30,315 bases of DNA, taken from NCBI RefSeq assembly GCF_000611645.1, contig NW_014013294.1, forward strand, positions 1 to 30,315, written 5' to 3'. Shown in pieces: positions 19,550 through 29,446 of this stretch (the stretch's first letter is position 1; each line of letters starts with the position of its first letter). Source of the stretch: Monoraphidium neglectum. Its lineage: Eukaryota; Chlorophyta; Chlorophyceae; Sphaeropleales; Selenastraceae. The position numbers and the translations under genes are program-made. The notes under the pieces are model-generated. The model was not told the origin of the DNA, searched no databases, and saw only the letters and a program-made list of their open reading frames with translations.

Positions 19550-19807
19550 TCAAATCGACTGCTCCAGGTCGCTTGAGACGACGCTGCTGCTGAGCGACGC
19601 AGACTTTCGGTGGCCGCTCATCTCTTGCAGCTCCATCGTCTGCTCAGGCAGGGGCTTCTCCGGCCCTTTGAACATGGAGCCGAATGCGGTGGCGCCCTTG
19701 CCAAAGCTGCTCCACGCGCCCTTGCCGAAGCGCGCAATTGCCTTGCGCGCGGGCGCGGGCGCCGCCGCCTTGGGCACATCCACGCTGGAGGTGGCCTCGG
19801 GCTGCAT
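19550..19807 (-). CDS. Orphan coding segment: small protein or alternative last exon of the coiled-coil gene
   Basis: An 85-codon frame with the clean codon bias of the neighbouring exons. It starts MQPEATSSVDVPKAA, carries an unusual internal repeat (ARFGKGAWSSFGKGATAFGS) and ends with a Ser-rich tail (SASLSSSVVSSDLEQSI). I recognise no family. Its left edge in sense is a good 3' splice site (ctttcagtcatgcag), so it may be an exon and not a separate gene. The upstream coiled-coil gene has possible donors in its last exon, near 20840 (GGCG/GTGCGG, phase 1) and near 20690 (GGG/GTGATG, phase 0), that could splice to it. As its own gene it would use the ATG at 19807. Both readings are open. Confidence 0.45.
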   Translation of the reverse strand: MQPEATSSVDVPKAAAPAPARKAIARFGKGAWSSFGKGATAFGSMFKGPEKPLPEQTMELQEMSGHRKSASLSSSVVSSDLEQSI

Positions 19808-20581
19808 GACTGAAAGCTGTTATGAGAATCCTGAGCAAAGCCTGGGAAGCGTGGGAGGGCGTTGTGAGCAGGGCGGAGCAAGGCTGACGACGACTCGCGC
19901 CATGACGGTCAAGCATTTTGGCCTGACACTGAGCTCTGGATGGCGTGAAATGTCTCCGACTTGAGTGATGCGGGTAAAGGCCGGCCCTCCATGCCATGCG
20001 CACCTCCAGCTGGAGGAGTGAGGAGCGTGAAGACGTGCCTCGGCGATGTTGATAGCTGAGGTAAAAACGTATATGACGTATTTTCAACAACGGATCGCCA
20101 CGGAAGCATGCACGGCTCGGAAATCGACCCAGCTGCATCGAACGGGAAGCTGGGAGCCGCAGCGGGCATGTGAATGTCGATCACTCTGGCATGTGGGATG
20201 TTTGGCAGGCCAAAGGTGCTAGCTTGCCCTGGGGCTGTGCTTCGTCCCGTAGCTTTGTGTATGCTCGCGCTGATCTGACCAAGTTCTGTTGACCACACTG
20301 CGCATGCATGAGCCCCTCAAAGAGGGCCTTTTGGCCGAAGGAAGGAGGACGGCCTAATTCATCACAGCACTGCACTTACAGTACCGCTATCAGCTGATGC
20401 GGCGGTGGGCAAGATTTTCTCAGGGCGCCCCAACAGACTGCACACAGACGCAGTGTCGCAACATGATCAATTGCCAGGTGCAAGCTTCTGTGGGTCCATA
20501 TGTCAGCTACAAAACGATGAGTAAGTGATCAGAGTCCGAAGCTTGTTGTGGCAGGGCAGGTGTCCACGTGCTGGCATCCCT
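19808..20581. other. Intergenic or intronic stretch, no gene seen
   Basis: This holds the 3' UTR of the coiled-coil gene and, if the 19550-19807 segment is an alternative exon, an intron of that gene. Composition is mixed and no frame looks coding. Confidence 0.5.
20376..20380 (-). terminator. Putative UGUAA poly(A) element of coiled-coil gene
   Basis: TGTAA on the minus strand, about 202 bases past the stop at 20582. It supports 20582 as a real 3' end. Confidence 0.4.
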
Positions 20582-23500
20582 TCATCCGCTGGTGCTGCGC
20601 TGCTGCATTAGTGGCTGCTGCTGCTGCTCCAGCTGCTGGGCGCGCCCCGCCGCCATCGCCGCCGCCATGGCAAGCGCACTCATCACCCCGCTCCACTGCA
20701 GCATGGGCACCACCACCCGCCCGAATGCGCCCCGCCGCCGCCTCCGCCCGCTTTCTGCCCCGCTTTCCGCCGCCCCCGCCCCCCCAGCCGCACCCTCGCC
20801 AGTCGAAGTCCCCCCTTGATCCTCCGCCGCACCGCCTAACTCCACGTCTGCTGAGGCCGCTGTTGCCATGTTGGCCGCCTTGCTGCCTGGCTGCGCGGCC
20901 TCAGGGTGGAAGGCTGCAAGTTGCGCCTCCAGGTCCACCTTTGCAGCCTCGAGCTCCTTCAGCTGCAGCGCCTGCATCTTGGACTGCCGCGCCGAGCGCG
21001 CGCGCTGTGCTGACAGCGCAGACAGCTGCCCCTCCAGCTCCCGCACGCGCGCCGCTGCCGCGTTGGTCTCGACCCTGACACTTGCCGCCGTCGCCGCTGC
21101 CGCGGCCTCAGCCGCCGCCGCAGACAGGGCTGCGTCAGCGTCGGCGCGGGCGCTCTCCGCGGCTGCCTGTGCGGACGTCAGTGCCCGCGTCAACCGCTGT
21201 CCCTCGACTTCGGCCAGCCGCAGCTCCTGCTGCGCCGCGCGCTCGCGCGCTGCCGCAGCGTCGGCCGCGCAGCGTGCCTCCTCGCACTTTGTGGCCAGGG
21301 ACTCCGCTCTCTGCTGCGCGTGCTGCAGCCGCGCTTCCAGCTCCCGCAGCGCACTGCCCCCCGACGACACAGACGCCGCCAGCTGCTCGCCCAGCCGCGC
21401 CGCGGCCTCGCGCGCGGCGCGTGCATCCGCAGCCGACTCGGCCGCCGCGGCGCGCGCGGCGCGCTCGCCGGCGTCCAGCGCGGCCGCGGCCTCCTCTGCT
21501 GCCAGCTGCGCAGCGGCCGCCCCTGCCGCCTGCCTCTCGAGCTCGGCCTGCGCCTCTTGTGAGAGCCGCACCTCCGCCTCTGCTCGGCTGGCGCGCTCCT
21601 CCGCATCGCACACGCGCGACTCCGCCGCCCGCAGCAGCTCATGTATACGCCCCACGCCCTCGCGCTGCGCAGCCAGCGCGGCCTCCACCCCTGCCAAGCG
21701 TGCGGCTGCCCCCGCCGCCTCTGCCAGCTGGGCACGTGCCACCTCCAGCTCCGTGCCCTGGGCGGCGGCGCGCTGAAGCAGCTGCTGGCACTCCGCATCG
21801 CGCGCCGCGCACAGCTCATTGCTGGCTCGCAGGTCAGCCTGGTTTGCAATTTTGAGGGTTTGAAAGTGTTGGGAGGTTTATTTGAGAAGGCATGCGGTGT
21901 GTGGGTGGGGGGTCTTGCGCAAGGGCTGAAGCGCCGCTCTGGACCGACCAAGCCTGACGCAGAGCACCAAGGCGGGGCATGCCGAATCCTTGTCACCGCC
22001 ATGTCGGGCGCACAGCCTACCTGCAGCTGCGCCAGCTGTTGCTCCAGCTCCGGCAGGCGCTCCTTGGCCGCCTGCATTTGGTCCGCGCGCGCCGCCGCCT
22101 GGTTGCGCGCCTCTACGGCAACGTTTTTCTCGTCCTGCAGCACGTCGATTCGCTTGATGGCGGTGTTGAGCTGCTTCTGTTGGCATTGTTACACGTCAGA
22201 GAGAGGAGACAGCAAGAAATAAGAAGGGATGTGGGAGAAAGGGGTGGGAAGATGTTGTGTATGATGGTGTGTGAATATGTGTATATGTGTGTGTGTGTGT
22301 ACCTTATGTGCCCATGGGCAATTGCTGGGCAATTGGTGAATCCAGGCTGCAAACGCTTGGCGCACCACGGGTGCAGAATGACGCGGAGCAGAGCAGCCTC
22401 TGGACAAGTCGAAATGGTGTCGTGCTCAGGGCACAGTGGGCCAATGCCCACCTGCAGCGTGAAGATGTCCTCAGTTGCGCCATTCAGCTGCTCCTGCAGC
22501 CGGGCAGCGTCCGCCAGCAGCTTGCGCGCATGGCTCGCCTGCGCATTGCGCTCCGTCACGGCTGCGGCAGCAGCTGCATGCAGCTCAGCCTGCGGAACAG
22601 GCCCCCAACGTGGGGCAGCAACAGTGTCAAACTGATTTCTCAGACACAGGCAGCTGCTGCTGCCGCTGCTGTGGCTGCTGCTGCTGCTGCTGTTGCAGGG
22701 CTCTGCCAGCGGACTGCTGCGCATGCGCACTGCTTTTTGCGGCAGGCCGAGCTGTTGCTCCCGCTGCAAGCCACGAGCGGTGGCAGCAAATGGAACGTCA
22801 ACCCACCTGCTGGCCTTCACTAGCCTCAAGCCGCCGCTTAAGCGCTGCAATCTCAGCATCCTGCGCCGCTTCGGAGCGCGCCTCGGCCAGCTGTGTGGAC
22901 ATAGCAGGTAACAGCCAGTATCATTAAGGTCAAGCAAATGTGGCCCCTGCCGGCGCCCCGCTGGCTACCAAGGCATCTTGCTAAAACGTGCCTGCTCTCG
23001 TTGTTATTGTGCTCGCAGCGTGTCGCAGGCTTGCAGGTCCGCAGATAGCAGATTCGCAGCCTGAAAACCAACCTGCGTGGCCTCCGCCAGCTCAGCAGTC
23101 AGCCGCTCCGCCTCCGCTGCCAGCTCCTCAGCGCGCCCCTCTGCCGCAGCCGCCCTTGCCGCGACGGCTGCAGACCCCGCGCTCGCGTCCCGCGCCGCCG
23201 CCAGCTGCTGCTGCAGGTCGCTGTGGGCTGCCGCCATGTCCGATAGCTCCTCCTCCAGGCGGACGCGATCCGTGTTCGCAACGCGCATCTCTCCTGTGAC
23301 GGAAGCACAAGCATCTCATGAAGTGTTTGTGTGCTTGCACCACACACGCAATTCTACGTCTTGAAAAAGGTGGCCTAGGCTGCTGCCGCCCGCTCGTTTG
23401 ATGCACCAATGCTCAGAAATGACCAGCAGTCGGCCCCCATGCCCCAGCTCACCCGTGAGGCGGTCGAGGTTCCTCTGCTGCTCGGCCAGCTGCCCCTCCA

Positions 23501-26500
23501 TCCCTGCTAGCGCCTTGCCACGCCCTGCCAGCTGCGCTCCCAGCGCCGTGAGCGACGCGCGCTTTTCCTCCAGGGTGCCTGCAGAAGTGCAGCGTCATGG
23601 CGGCAGCGAGGGCTGTGGTAATCAACAGCATAATGGAAAGGGTAGACAAAAGATGCGCAAAATAATCAGCTGTGACCGTGATCGCATTGCACAACCACAC
23701 CATCTTCAAATTGTGGGGGTCCAGGTGGGGTGAGGCTGCCCGCGCGAGTACTCCTGCCCTGGGCGCACCTTCCAGCCCGGCCTTGTGGCGCTGCAGCTCT
23801 GAGATGACGTTCATCAGCTGCTGGTGCTCGTCAAGTTTCTGCGGGCGCGCGGGACCGTTAGTGGCGCGCGATGTGAATGACAGCGAGCGCAAGGCGCACG
23901 CACCTCGTGCTCCCTTACGGCGTCCGGGGCGCTGCAGTCCCACCCTTAAATTGCTGGCCGCGTCATGCAAGCTGCATGGGGACAGCGAGCCTGCACACCT
24001 GCGCCAGCGCCCCCTTGAGCGCCGCCTCGTTGCTGCGAAGCGCCGCCTCGCGGCTCTTGAGGTGCTCCTCGCTCTCTACCAGCGCCTCGACCTGTGATAC
24101 AGACAGATGTACGGTGCAGGCAAACAGCAGATTGCGCCAAGGCACACACTTAGCACGAAACTGCATGGTTGCCATTGCCTGAAGCTCGACAGGCAGGGAG
24201 GCAAGGCTGTGCGCGCAGACAGAATGGTGCCGCCACCAACCTTGCTCTGCAGCTGGTTGCGCGCGACCTGCAGCAGGTTGACCTTGCTGTTGGCCGCCGC
24301 TAGCTCGTGGCCAAGCCGCTCCATCTCCTCTGCGCCGAGCGCCGCCTCGCTGGTCGCGGCCTGCTCGCGGCGCCGAGCGTCCCGCAGATCCTTCTGCAGC
24401 TGCACCAGCCGCGGGCTGGGCGTGTGCTCCTGGTGGCAGACACATGGGTCAAGGGCGCGTCAAGGCGGCGGCGGCTTGTGTGATTTTACATGAGATGCTT
24501 TCGCTAAACAGGCGCGCCGATGTCATAGGGCTGGGCGGTCGGCAGTGGGTAAGTGCAACGTTGTACACACAACATGTTAAGCTTGGAGGCCATCTCCCAG
24601 CGCCCACCTCTTCATGGCGCGCGTCCATGAGCTGCTCGTGCAGCTGCTTGTTCAGGGACTGGGCAGCCATCAGCTCCGCCTTGACCAGGTCAATCTGCAT
24701 TTTGTTAAAGGACTTTGTTCAGAGACTGTGACGGCTGTGAATGCCAGGCATATTGATTTCTTATTGATTACGTAACATGCACAGCTCGGCCTGGTAAACC
24801 GAGCTGGGAAGCTGCTGTTTAGAAAATGCTGCAGCATTACCGGCGTTGCTCACCTTGTGATGCATCTGCCCCAGTACATCCGTCTGCACCATGGTCTGCT
24901 GCAAAGTCGCATCCCTCTCAACCTGCATGCGCGCACCGGCAGCGACGTACACCAATTAGTCGTGCATGCGCATTGCTCAGCCGCATGCGCTGTACCTAAG
25001 TCCTTGCAGGGCGTGCAGGAGGGTCGGCTAGGGTGAGCGTTGAGGCTAGACAATGGAGCGGCTCACCTGCACTTCGCTCAACTCGCTCATCAGCTCGTTG
25101 ATGCGCAATTGCAGCTGTGCTGTGCTGGTCATGTTATGCGACAGGGCCTGGCAAGGAGCATTGGAAAGGGCAGATTCGGCTGCTTTGTAGCAGCAGTGGC
25201 ACTCTCCTGCGGTGGTCATTGCTGCTGTTTTGACTCATTGGCCTGCTCAAAGCCGTGCACAACATGGGGTTTTACGGGCAGAAATGCGGAGTGGAGGTCC
25301 TTTGTCACTGCAGGCCGCACGAAATCAGTGCCCACCGTGCGCATGAGCTCAGAAGTGGTTGAAGTAGCCAGATTGCCGCAGCGCTCGTCATCCAGCTGGC
25401 GCTGCAGGTCCGCCACCTGTGCGCGCGCCTCCTGCATGCAGCAGAAAGAGTTGATTTATGCAAGCGCAGCGTTAGAAGGCGAATGATATCCCACAACCTG
25501 AGAGTCAGCAACATGCCTTCTGACGCATGACATGCGTCATGTGCGAACAGCAAGCACAAACGCCTTTTGGGCTGCCACAAACCTGCAGGGCCGTGCTGTC
25601 ATGGGCGTGGCCCTGCTGCAGCTGCTGTCGGAGCTCCGCCTGTTCGCCTTCCGATCGTGCCAGCGCAACCTGCATGAGCACGTGCAGCGGTTGCGTGGGC
25701 TTGCACGTCCTCACTTGCGCAGGCTGAGGTGGGCTTACTTGCGAGTGTTAAAGCACACACATCAATGGCAACCGTAGCCAGATAGTCAACACGCCACGCA
25801 CCTGCAATCGCGCCTTCTCAGCTTGCTCTGCTTCCAGGCGTGTGTGCGCCTGTGCCAGCTCCGCAGCTGCAGCTGCTGGTGCACGTTGACAATGTTGAAC
25901 TTAAGGATGCAGGAAGTGTAGTGGTGTTCCTGAGCTCCATCGGGTGTGCTGTGTGAAGCAAGACGCCTTATCGCAGGTGCACAACCTTGGAAGCGCCTCT
26001 GCCAGCCGCTCAACCCGTAAATGCATACGTCGCTCACCAGCAGAAGGGGCCCCAGCTTCGGGGCTCGTCGACAGGGTGGTTCGCGGGGGGTTGCTTGCAG
26101 CCCCGACTGAGTGGCCCCGACTAGCAGCGCTGCTCGCGCCGAGAGCTGCGCCCGCCCCGCGCGCCGGCCCGCCGGGTGCGGCCCCGTGCTGTGCTGCGTA
26201 GCTGGGCAGCCGCGAGTTGGAGGGCCTCAGCAGAGAGGAGACGTCGGATGATCGCCGCGGCGTAGCGTATATGCTGCTGCTGCCCTGCGCGTCGGTAGGC
26301 AGCGGGGTCAAGTCAGGGACGCAGGCGGACCAAGACGCAGTACTGCCGTGCAACGCATGCAAGCCCAAAGCCATGCCGAGCTTGCGGCGCCCCGCCGCCT
26401 GTACCCGCACCGTGCTCTTGGTTGCCGACCCTGGCGCCCCAGCGGTGGCGCCGCCCTGGCCGGACGCCGTCCGCGTGCCCGATGAAGCGGCCGAGTAGGT

Positions 26501-27086
26501 CGAGCCCGCACGCGCGCTGCGTGGGGGCTGCGAGAGGGCCTTGAGGTTGAGGTTGTCCACACTCCTGGACAGCACGTCCGGGCCGCCGTGCAGCCCCGAC
26601 GACTGGCGCTGCAGAGCCGTGGAAGCCCTGGGCAGTTTGCGGTTCACGAAGTGGGTTTGGGTGAGCTGTTGCCGGCAGTAAGCGGCAAGGGAGGGAGGGA
26701 CAGGTGTCTTTGATTCAATGACATCGGCTGGCGTTCCTGCCGAGCTCGATCAGTAGCCATGCAGGGGCCTCGGCGCCACTTCACTGGCTGTTGCTCCAGC
26801 GCCGACCTGCTTGTGCTTGAGAACTTTGGCAGGTCCCTGGGCAGCTCCACAGAGGCCCTCGTCGTCGATGCTTTGGCAGCGTAGCCTCCAGCTCTGCGTC
26901 AGCAGACCGTGGTTTTGATTGAGGATGCCGGTTCAAACTCCCGAACGACAGACATCACCCCTAATCCCACCTGCTGGAGCCACCGCTGTGCGCCCTGCTG
27001 ATTCCGCAGTGTGTAGGAGATGTGTCTCTCTCCGGCACGGGCTGCAGATCCCTACCCGAGGCTGCACCATTCGCCTTGCTGGTCAT
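20582..27086 (-). CDS. Long coiled-coil protein of unknown function (19 exons, about 1184 residues)
   Basis: Exons on minus: 27086-26971, 26893-26785, 26665-26411, 26284-26038, 25875-25802, 25669-25583, 25431-25336, 25147-25067, 24922-24854, 24694-24608, 24429-24241, 24091-23999, 23838-23769, 23578-23453, 23293-23073, 22890-22807, 22589-22452, 22176-22021, 21838-20582. All phases agree, giving 1185 codons. Residues 1-240 are Ser/Pro/Gly-rich and disordered (MTSKANGAASG..., SRSVDNLNLKALSQ). From about 245 to 1080 the protein is nearly continuous heptad coiled coil (LAQAHTRLEAEQAEKARLQ, LQLRINELMSELSEVQ, RIDVLQDEKNVAVEARN), strongly Ala-rich toward the end. The tail has RRRRRGAFG followed by a hydrophobic stretch (VVVPMLQWSGVMSALAM) that could be a membrane anchor, then a Gln-rich end. 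Golgin, centrosomal or ciliary scaffold roles are all possible; I do not recognise the family. Confidence 0.78.
22267..22300 (-). repeat. TG/CA microsatellite in intron 17 of coiled-coil gene
   Basis: An imperfect TG tract on plus (CA in sense) inside the intron 22177-22451. Confidence 0.85.
22653..22696 (-). repeat. CTG/CAG triplet repeat in intron 16 of coiled-coil gene
   Basis: Imperfect CTG triplets on plus (CAG in sense), within the intron 22590-22806 and not coding. Confidence 0.85.
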
Positions 27087-27716
27087 GCTGCCTGCTCCTG
27101 AGAGACGCCTGCCATCCGAGCTCATGGAGCCCCACAAAATAATCTACTAAGAGCTTGCGCTGCGTGATCGCTCCCAGATCATGTCTCAGCGTCTGAAGAC
27201 ACCGCGAGTGCCGTACGATAGCACACAGACTGCGGCACCCAGCATCCAAGTGCTACAGGACAGCTGGTGGTGCTGGAAGTCACAGTGACGTGACAGTGAC
27301 CAAGTGCCGCTCAGGTCCCGTTATGGCCATGGCAGGTCCCGTTGCGTTGTTGTGGGCCCTGGCAAGTTCGGCTGTGAGGTGGCGTTCAGGGCAGTTCAGG
27401 TCTGGCAGTTTATCTTAGTTGGTTGCGCACGATGCGGGATCTGAACAATACGTTACTGAGTTACCGCCCAGCCGCGTGGGCAGAGCCGACAAATTGCAGT
27501 GGAATCTTTGGTTGCTGCACCCCGGTCCATCCTCTCATCCTCTCCCTCCAAGAATCCAACCGACACATGGAACATTGCACGTAGCCTGCAAACTCAAACA
27601 CACAATGGACATCATTCCACTGCTGTACAAACCGTTTGCCATCCTGCAGCACTGTGAAGGACAAACACGTGAATGAGTGAAGGCGTCCGCAACATCGGGT
27701 GCTGCAACAACACTAC
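27087..27716. other. Spacer between two head-to-tail minus genes
   Basis: About 630 bases with the promoter of the coiled-coil gene and the 3' UTR of the DRC12-like gene. No TGTAA was found on the minus strand here. A caggtcccgtt string occurs twice (about 27314 and 27332). No gene seen. Confidence 0.5.
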
Positions 27717-28736
27717 TCACAAGGCAACAGCCTTGCCCGTGTGCCGCTCCTCCAGCCGCTGCTGCAGTTTTTCAAGTGTATCCTTGAGCATCGCCGCGAA
27801 CTCTGCCTGCATCTGCTTGATCTGCTGCTGGTGGCGCAACTCCTGCGGCAAGGGCCGGATTTTGCCAAGGTTCAGCATCCCTGACTGAACACACAGCGGC
27901 TGCTGGCGCCAGGCCACGGTGAGCATGCAGCACGCCAGCCAACCTGCACCTGGCCTCACCCACGCTCACCAGCTCTGCCTCATGGCCCTGCTGCTGGCCC
28001 ATCCGGCTCTGCAGCCCCACAATAGCCGCCTCACGCTCCTCCAGCTGTCCGCGCAGCTCCCGCTGCTGACCCTCCAGCTCATTTATCCGTCTGTCCAGCT
28101 GCTCCCTTGCGCCCTGTTGGGACCAGGACAGCCATATCGGCGGCTTTGAATCGTATGCAATGCAATGCTATGCAGTAGATGCTTCCATTACTTGGTGTTG
28201 TGTGTTGCACTTTGCAAGGCTTGCAAACACAAAGGCTGCCTCACATCAAATGCTCCCACGCACACACGCCTCTGGCCCACCTCGCTCTGCCGCTTGATGT
28301 CTGCAGAAACATCCAGCATGTCGGAGCGAAGTTGATCAAGCGCAGCCTCGGCTGCCTCGGCGCGCTGCCGCCACGCCCGCTCCGCATGGCGCGCCTCTGT
28401 GGCCTGGCACGAACAGATGACACTGTGAGGCCCGCTGTTACGTGACTGCGCCGACAACACACATGCTGTCATGTTGAGTTTGCAGGAACACAAGGCCTCC
28501 ACTTCAATTGCGACAAGGCCCTTTCTGGCATCATCGCGCGCCGCTTCGTCACCACCTCAACAAGTGCCCGCGCGCCCTTGCAGCTTAGCTCAGCTGCAAT
28601 GATGTAGTGGCATCACCTCGTGCGCTTTGATGTCCAGCAGCCGGTTCAACGACTGCACCTCCGCCTCAGCCCATGCCAGCCGTTCCTTCTCGGCTGGTTT
28701 TCCGACATCAGTTTTCTTGATTGCTTTTGGCGGCAT
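27717..28736 (-). CDS. DRC12/CCDC153-like ciliary coiled-coil protein
   Basis: Four exons, 28736-28617, 28403-28281, 28113-27970 and 27842-27717, all phase 0, encode 170 residues. After a basic MPPKAIKKTD start it is one continuous charged coiled coil. LDQLRSDMLDVSADIKRQSE is followed by LDRRINELEGQQRELRGQL, and near the C-terminus KQMQAEFAAMLKDTLEKLQQ. An MPPK start, a QLR/LEGQ-type middle and a M-x-x-x-F/Y-x-x-x-L-x-D-(S/T)-L-(D/E)-(K/R)-L ending in a protein of about 200 residues recall CCDC153/DRC12, a subunit of the nexin-dynein regulatory complex on axonemal doublets. Coiled coils are easily confused, so this is a moderate call. An alternative acceptor at 27885 would insert SGMLNLGKIRPLPQ. 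The TGA overlaps a strong donor (GTGAGTAGTG), so a different C-terminus by further splicing is possible. Confidence 0.68.
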
Positions 28737-29446
28737 GCCCCGCGGCCACCTAATGCAGCACCGCGGTCAACCTGCACGTGCGTTCAGTGTTGACCGCTGC
28801 GCCAGAGCGCGCACTTTGCGGCCTGTCTTGAAGCCTCGGCAACCGGCGCTAGCTGTCACACCCGATTAGCATGCTGTGTCGCGGTGCCGACGTTCCCGAA
28901 CCACCATGCCGCTGCCAGGCGCTGATGGGTTCACCCCGTGCTCTGAGCAAGGCAATTGTCATGCAGGATTTGATGCGTGTAGACGTCAAACTGCTCAAAA
29001 TGCTGCTTTTAAAAATTTTCGTCTAAAATACGGGAGAGGTGAGAGTAGATCCAAGGTCGTGGTCTCGTCTGCGTCAGTTCTGTTGCTGAGCACGGGGGCA
29101 CCGCAAGGGCGCCAAGGCGATTGAAACGGAAAGAAGCGCCGATAAATTTGGTGAGATTAATATCACGATTCAATCACAATCCAGCCATCGAGCACGAGGA
29201 CTGGAGTGAGTGCATGCATCGGTGAAAGCGACCACGGCCCCCTCGCGGGCTACGAGGACTCAAAGCGTGCTCCCATTTGCCACACGACAGGCTGCAGGCC
29301 CCTGACGCGCCCGGCGCGCGCGGGGCGCCCCGCGTCGCGCGCGGCCCGGGCGCTGTGAGCACGCTCGCTCCCCACGACACTGTGCGTGCCACCGGCCTGA
29401 ACAGCCGGCCCCTCAGCCGCTGCGCCGCTGCGGCGCCGCTGGAGCG
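28737..29446. promoter_or_regulatory. Divergent intergenic region between DRC12-like gene and ATG2
   Basis: A 710-base spacer between ATGs pointing away from each other. Two A+T-rich islands (about 29005-29035 and 29140-29180) stand out from GC-rich flanks and may be the promoter cores. The last 150 bases before ATG2 are very GC-rich, perhaps its 5' UTR. Confidence 0.45.

Noticed and set aside
20868..21855. Long plus-strand Ser/Ala- and Pro/Arg-rich frames
   Set aside because: Antisense shadows of the Ala/Glu-rich last exon of the coiled-coil gene; no start context, motif or splice partners.
26644..26850. Reading frame VELPRDLPKFSSTS... continuing to a stop at 26644
   Set aside because: The second half is better read as an intron (GTGAAG ... 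pyrimidine tract ... CAACAG) joining to the exon at 26665 in phase.
26915..26945. tRNA-like T-arm string (ggttcaaactccc)
   Set aside because: No acceptor stem, D-arm or anticodon arm can be built around it; it lies in an intron of the coiled-coil gene.
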